NCBI RefSeq assembly: GCF_016892605.1
Contig: NZ_JAFEMV010000007.1
Location: 23,816 to 87,815, forward strand
Length of the DNA stretch: 64,000 nucleotides
Direction: 5' to 3'
DNA from: Desemzia sp. RIT 804
GTDB taxonomy: Bacteria > Bacillota > Bacilli > Lactobacillales > Carnobacteriaceae
The notes under the pieces: model-generated
Told to the model about the DNA's origin: nothing
Seen by the model: only the letters and a program-made list of their open reading frames with translations
Databases searched by the model: none
Part shown: positions 63,133-64,000 of the stretch, in pieces
Layout of the letters: each line of letters opens with the position of its first letter
How positions within the stretch are numbered: the stretch's first letter is position 1
Position numbers and translations under genes: made by a program

Positions 63133-64000
63133 CTATTTTACTGTGCTAAAATAACTACGAATTCCTTCAACAATACCATCGGCGATTTTATTTTGATAAT
63201 TATCAGTTCTCAACTTAGCTCTTTCTGACACATTATCAATGAATCCCATTTCTACTAAAACAGCAGGCATTGCTGTTTCTCTTACAACATGGAAGTTTGC
63301 TTGTTTAGCTCCTCTGTTGTATGCTCCAGTAGAGGAGATTAAAGAGTTTTGAATACTATTAGATAATAGAGTACTCTTTAAATTTCTATTTGGGTCATTA
63401 GCAACTATCGGATTTTTTGCATTTCCATTTCTATTATAAGAGTAAGTCTCTATACCATTAGCAATTCCATTAAATGCATTTGTATGAATACTAACAAATA
63501 TATCAGCATTATTTTTATTGGCAATCGCAGCTCTCTCTGATAACTCTAAAAATGTATCAGTTGTACGAGTCATAATGACCACAAAACCGCTTTTCTCTAA
63601 TCTTTGTTGTACTTTGATGGCAACAGATAAATTTAATTCATCTTCATAAACTCCACCACTTGACGCACCTGAATCGCTTCCGCCATGGCCAGCATCAATA
63701 ACTATAATAGGCGCAGTTTTCAAACCAGCTTTATCGATCCAACCTAGTTCCTTACCATTCAATGTTATTAACGCCCACGTTGCTCTGCGAGTCGTAGCCT
63801 CTTTAATAATACGAACTTCTTTTCCTAGGATCTCTGAAGACAACATTTTTGTTTCAAAGCCTTCTACTCCAAACGGTTTCGTATTGATTCCATCTGTCGA
63901 ACGACTAATTTTTGCTGCATATTGGATATTTTTTGTAGCAGTTACTGTTTCAATATCTAGACCACGTTTATCGATCCAACCTAGTTCTTTACCGTTCAAG
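63133..64000 (-). CDS. N-acetylmuramoyl-L-alanine amidase (Amidase_3) with GW repeats, 5' end cut by window
   Basis: 288 visible residues; the N-terminus lies outside the window and the frame is open to its edge (codon TTG there is internal). One full and one partial GW/SH3-like wall-binding repeat are seen (ALITLNGKELGWIDKAGL and NGKELGWIDKRGLD). An Amidase_3 catalytic domain follows: IVIDAGHGGSDSGA (Zn His), VYEDELNLSVAIKVQQRL (Zn Glu), IFVSIHTNAF (Zn His) and VLVEMGFIDN (catalytic Glu). Secreted autolysin cleaving MurNAc-L-Ala bonds; GW repeats usually bind teichoic acid. More repeats probably lie upstream. Confidence 0.92.
   Translation of the reverse strand, partial: LNGKELGWIDKRGLDIETVTATKNIQYAAKISRSTDGINTKPFGVEGFETKMLSSEILGKEVRIIKEATTRRATWALITLNGKELGWIDKAGLKTAPIIVIDAGHGGSDSGASSGGVYEDELNLSVAIKVQQRLEKSGFVVIMTRTTDTFLELSERAAIANKNNADIFVSIHTNAFNGIANGIETYSYNRNGNAKNPIVANDPNRNLKSTLLSNSIQNSLISSTGAYNRGAKQANFHVVRETAMPAVLVEMGFIDNVSERAKLRTDNYQNKIADGIVEGIRSYFSTVK

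Noticed and set aside
1..64000. tRNA or rRNA genes
   Set aside because: No cloverleaf with a T-loop GTTCRA context outside coding regions and no rRNA-like conserved segments were recognised.

Overview
The window is AT-rich DNA from a low-GC Gram-positive bacterium. Strong AGGAGG-type ribosome binding sites, a phosphoketolase, many PTS and sugar-recycling genes, CcpA-type cre sites and an exopolysaccharide locus point to a heterofermentative member of the Lactobacillales. Gene content looks most like Carnobacterium; this is an inference from family knowledge, not a database match. Almost all genes lie on the minus strand. No rRNA, tRNA, CRISPR array or intact prophage was seen.

Layout. (1) 1-3.8 kb: a truncated GH3 N-acetylglucosaminidase, two YflT-domain stress proteins and a stress-type short-chain dehydrogenase whose catalytic lysine is replaced. 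(2) 4-6.3 kb: two small DUF-type proteins, a leaderless amidase-LysM-PGBD lysin, then a tandem array of about 120-bp units that each form a long hairpin. (3) 6.3-10.9 kb: a mupG-murQ-murP-murR operon for salvage of MurNAc-containing disaccharides, with a palindrome over the -35. (4) 11-18 kb: a histidine phosphatase, deoxynucleoside kinase, C39-like protein, HAD phosphatase, Cys-rich copper-storage-like protein, a kdgR-kdgK-like pair and a YczE-like membrane protein. (5) 18-24.4 kb: a ugpAEBC-Q operon for glycerol-3-phosphate or glycerophosphodiester uptake, divergent from a membrane-anchored second phosphodiesterase. (6) 24.5-28.4 kb: gpmA, then a symporter plus ATP-grasp ligase operon. Its leader has a strong promoter, an 18-bp palindrome, a 26-residue peptide with seven cysteines, and an intrinsic terminator just before the symporter start. 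(7) 28.4-36 kb: the mannitol operon mtlA-mtlR-mtlF-mtlD with a clear MtlR operator and cre, and divergent glmS with two dre-like (NagR-type) sites around its promoter. (8) 36-42.8 kb: envelope-stress genes (YflT/DUF2382, YtxH, LapA-like), an SGNH hydrolase, galU, a CpsB-type phosphatase, and two copies of a GC-richer structured repeat. (9) 42.8-45.2 kb: phosphoketolase. (10) 45.3-62.7 kb: a cell-surface polysaccharide region with two UDP-sugar dehydrogenases, an LTA-synthase-like enzyme, an LCP ligase, three glycosyltransferases, flippase, chain-length regulator and two polymerase-like proteins; it also holds a decayed IS30-family transposase and a frameshifted acyltransferase. (11) The window ends in an Amidase_3 autolysin.

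A theme is building and salvaging the cell wall. MurNAc disaccharide salvage, GlcNAc release, glmS, glycerophosphodiester uptake, LTA-like synthesis and polysaccharide export share precursors. The most novel-looking item is the apparent cysteine-responsive attenuator in front of the symporter and ATP-grasp pair. The hairpin array and the dispersed structured element are the next most unexplained.
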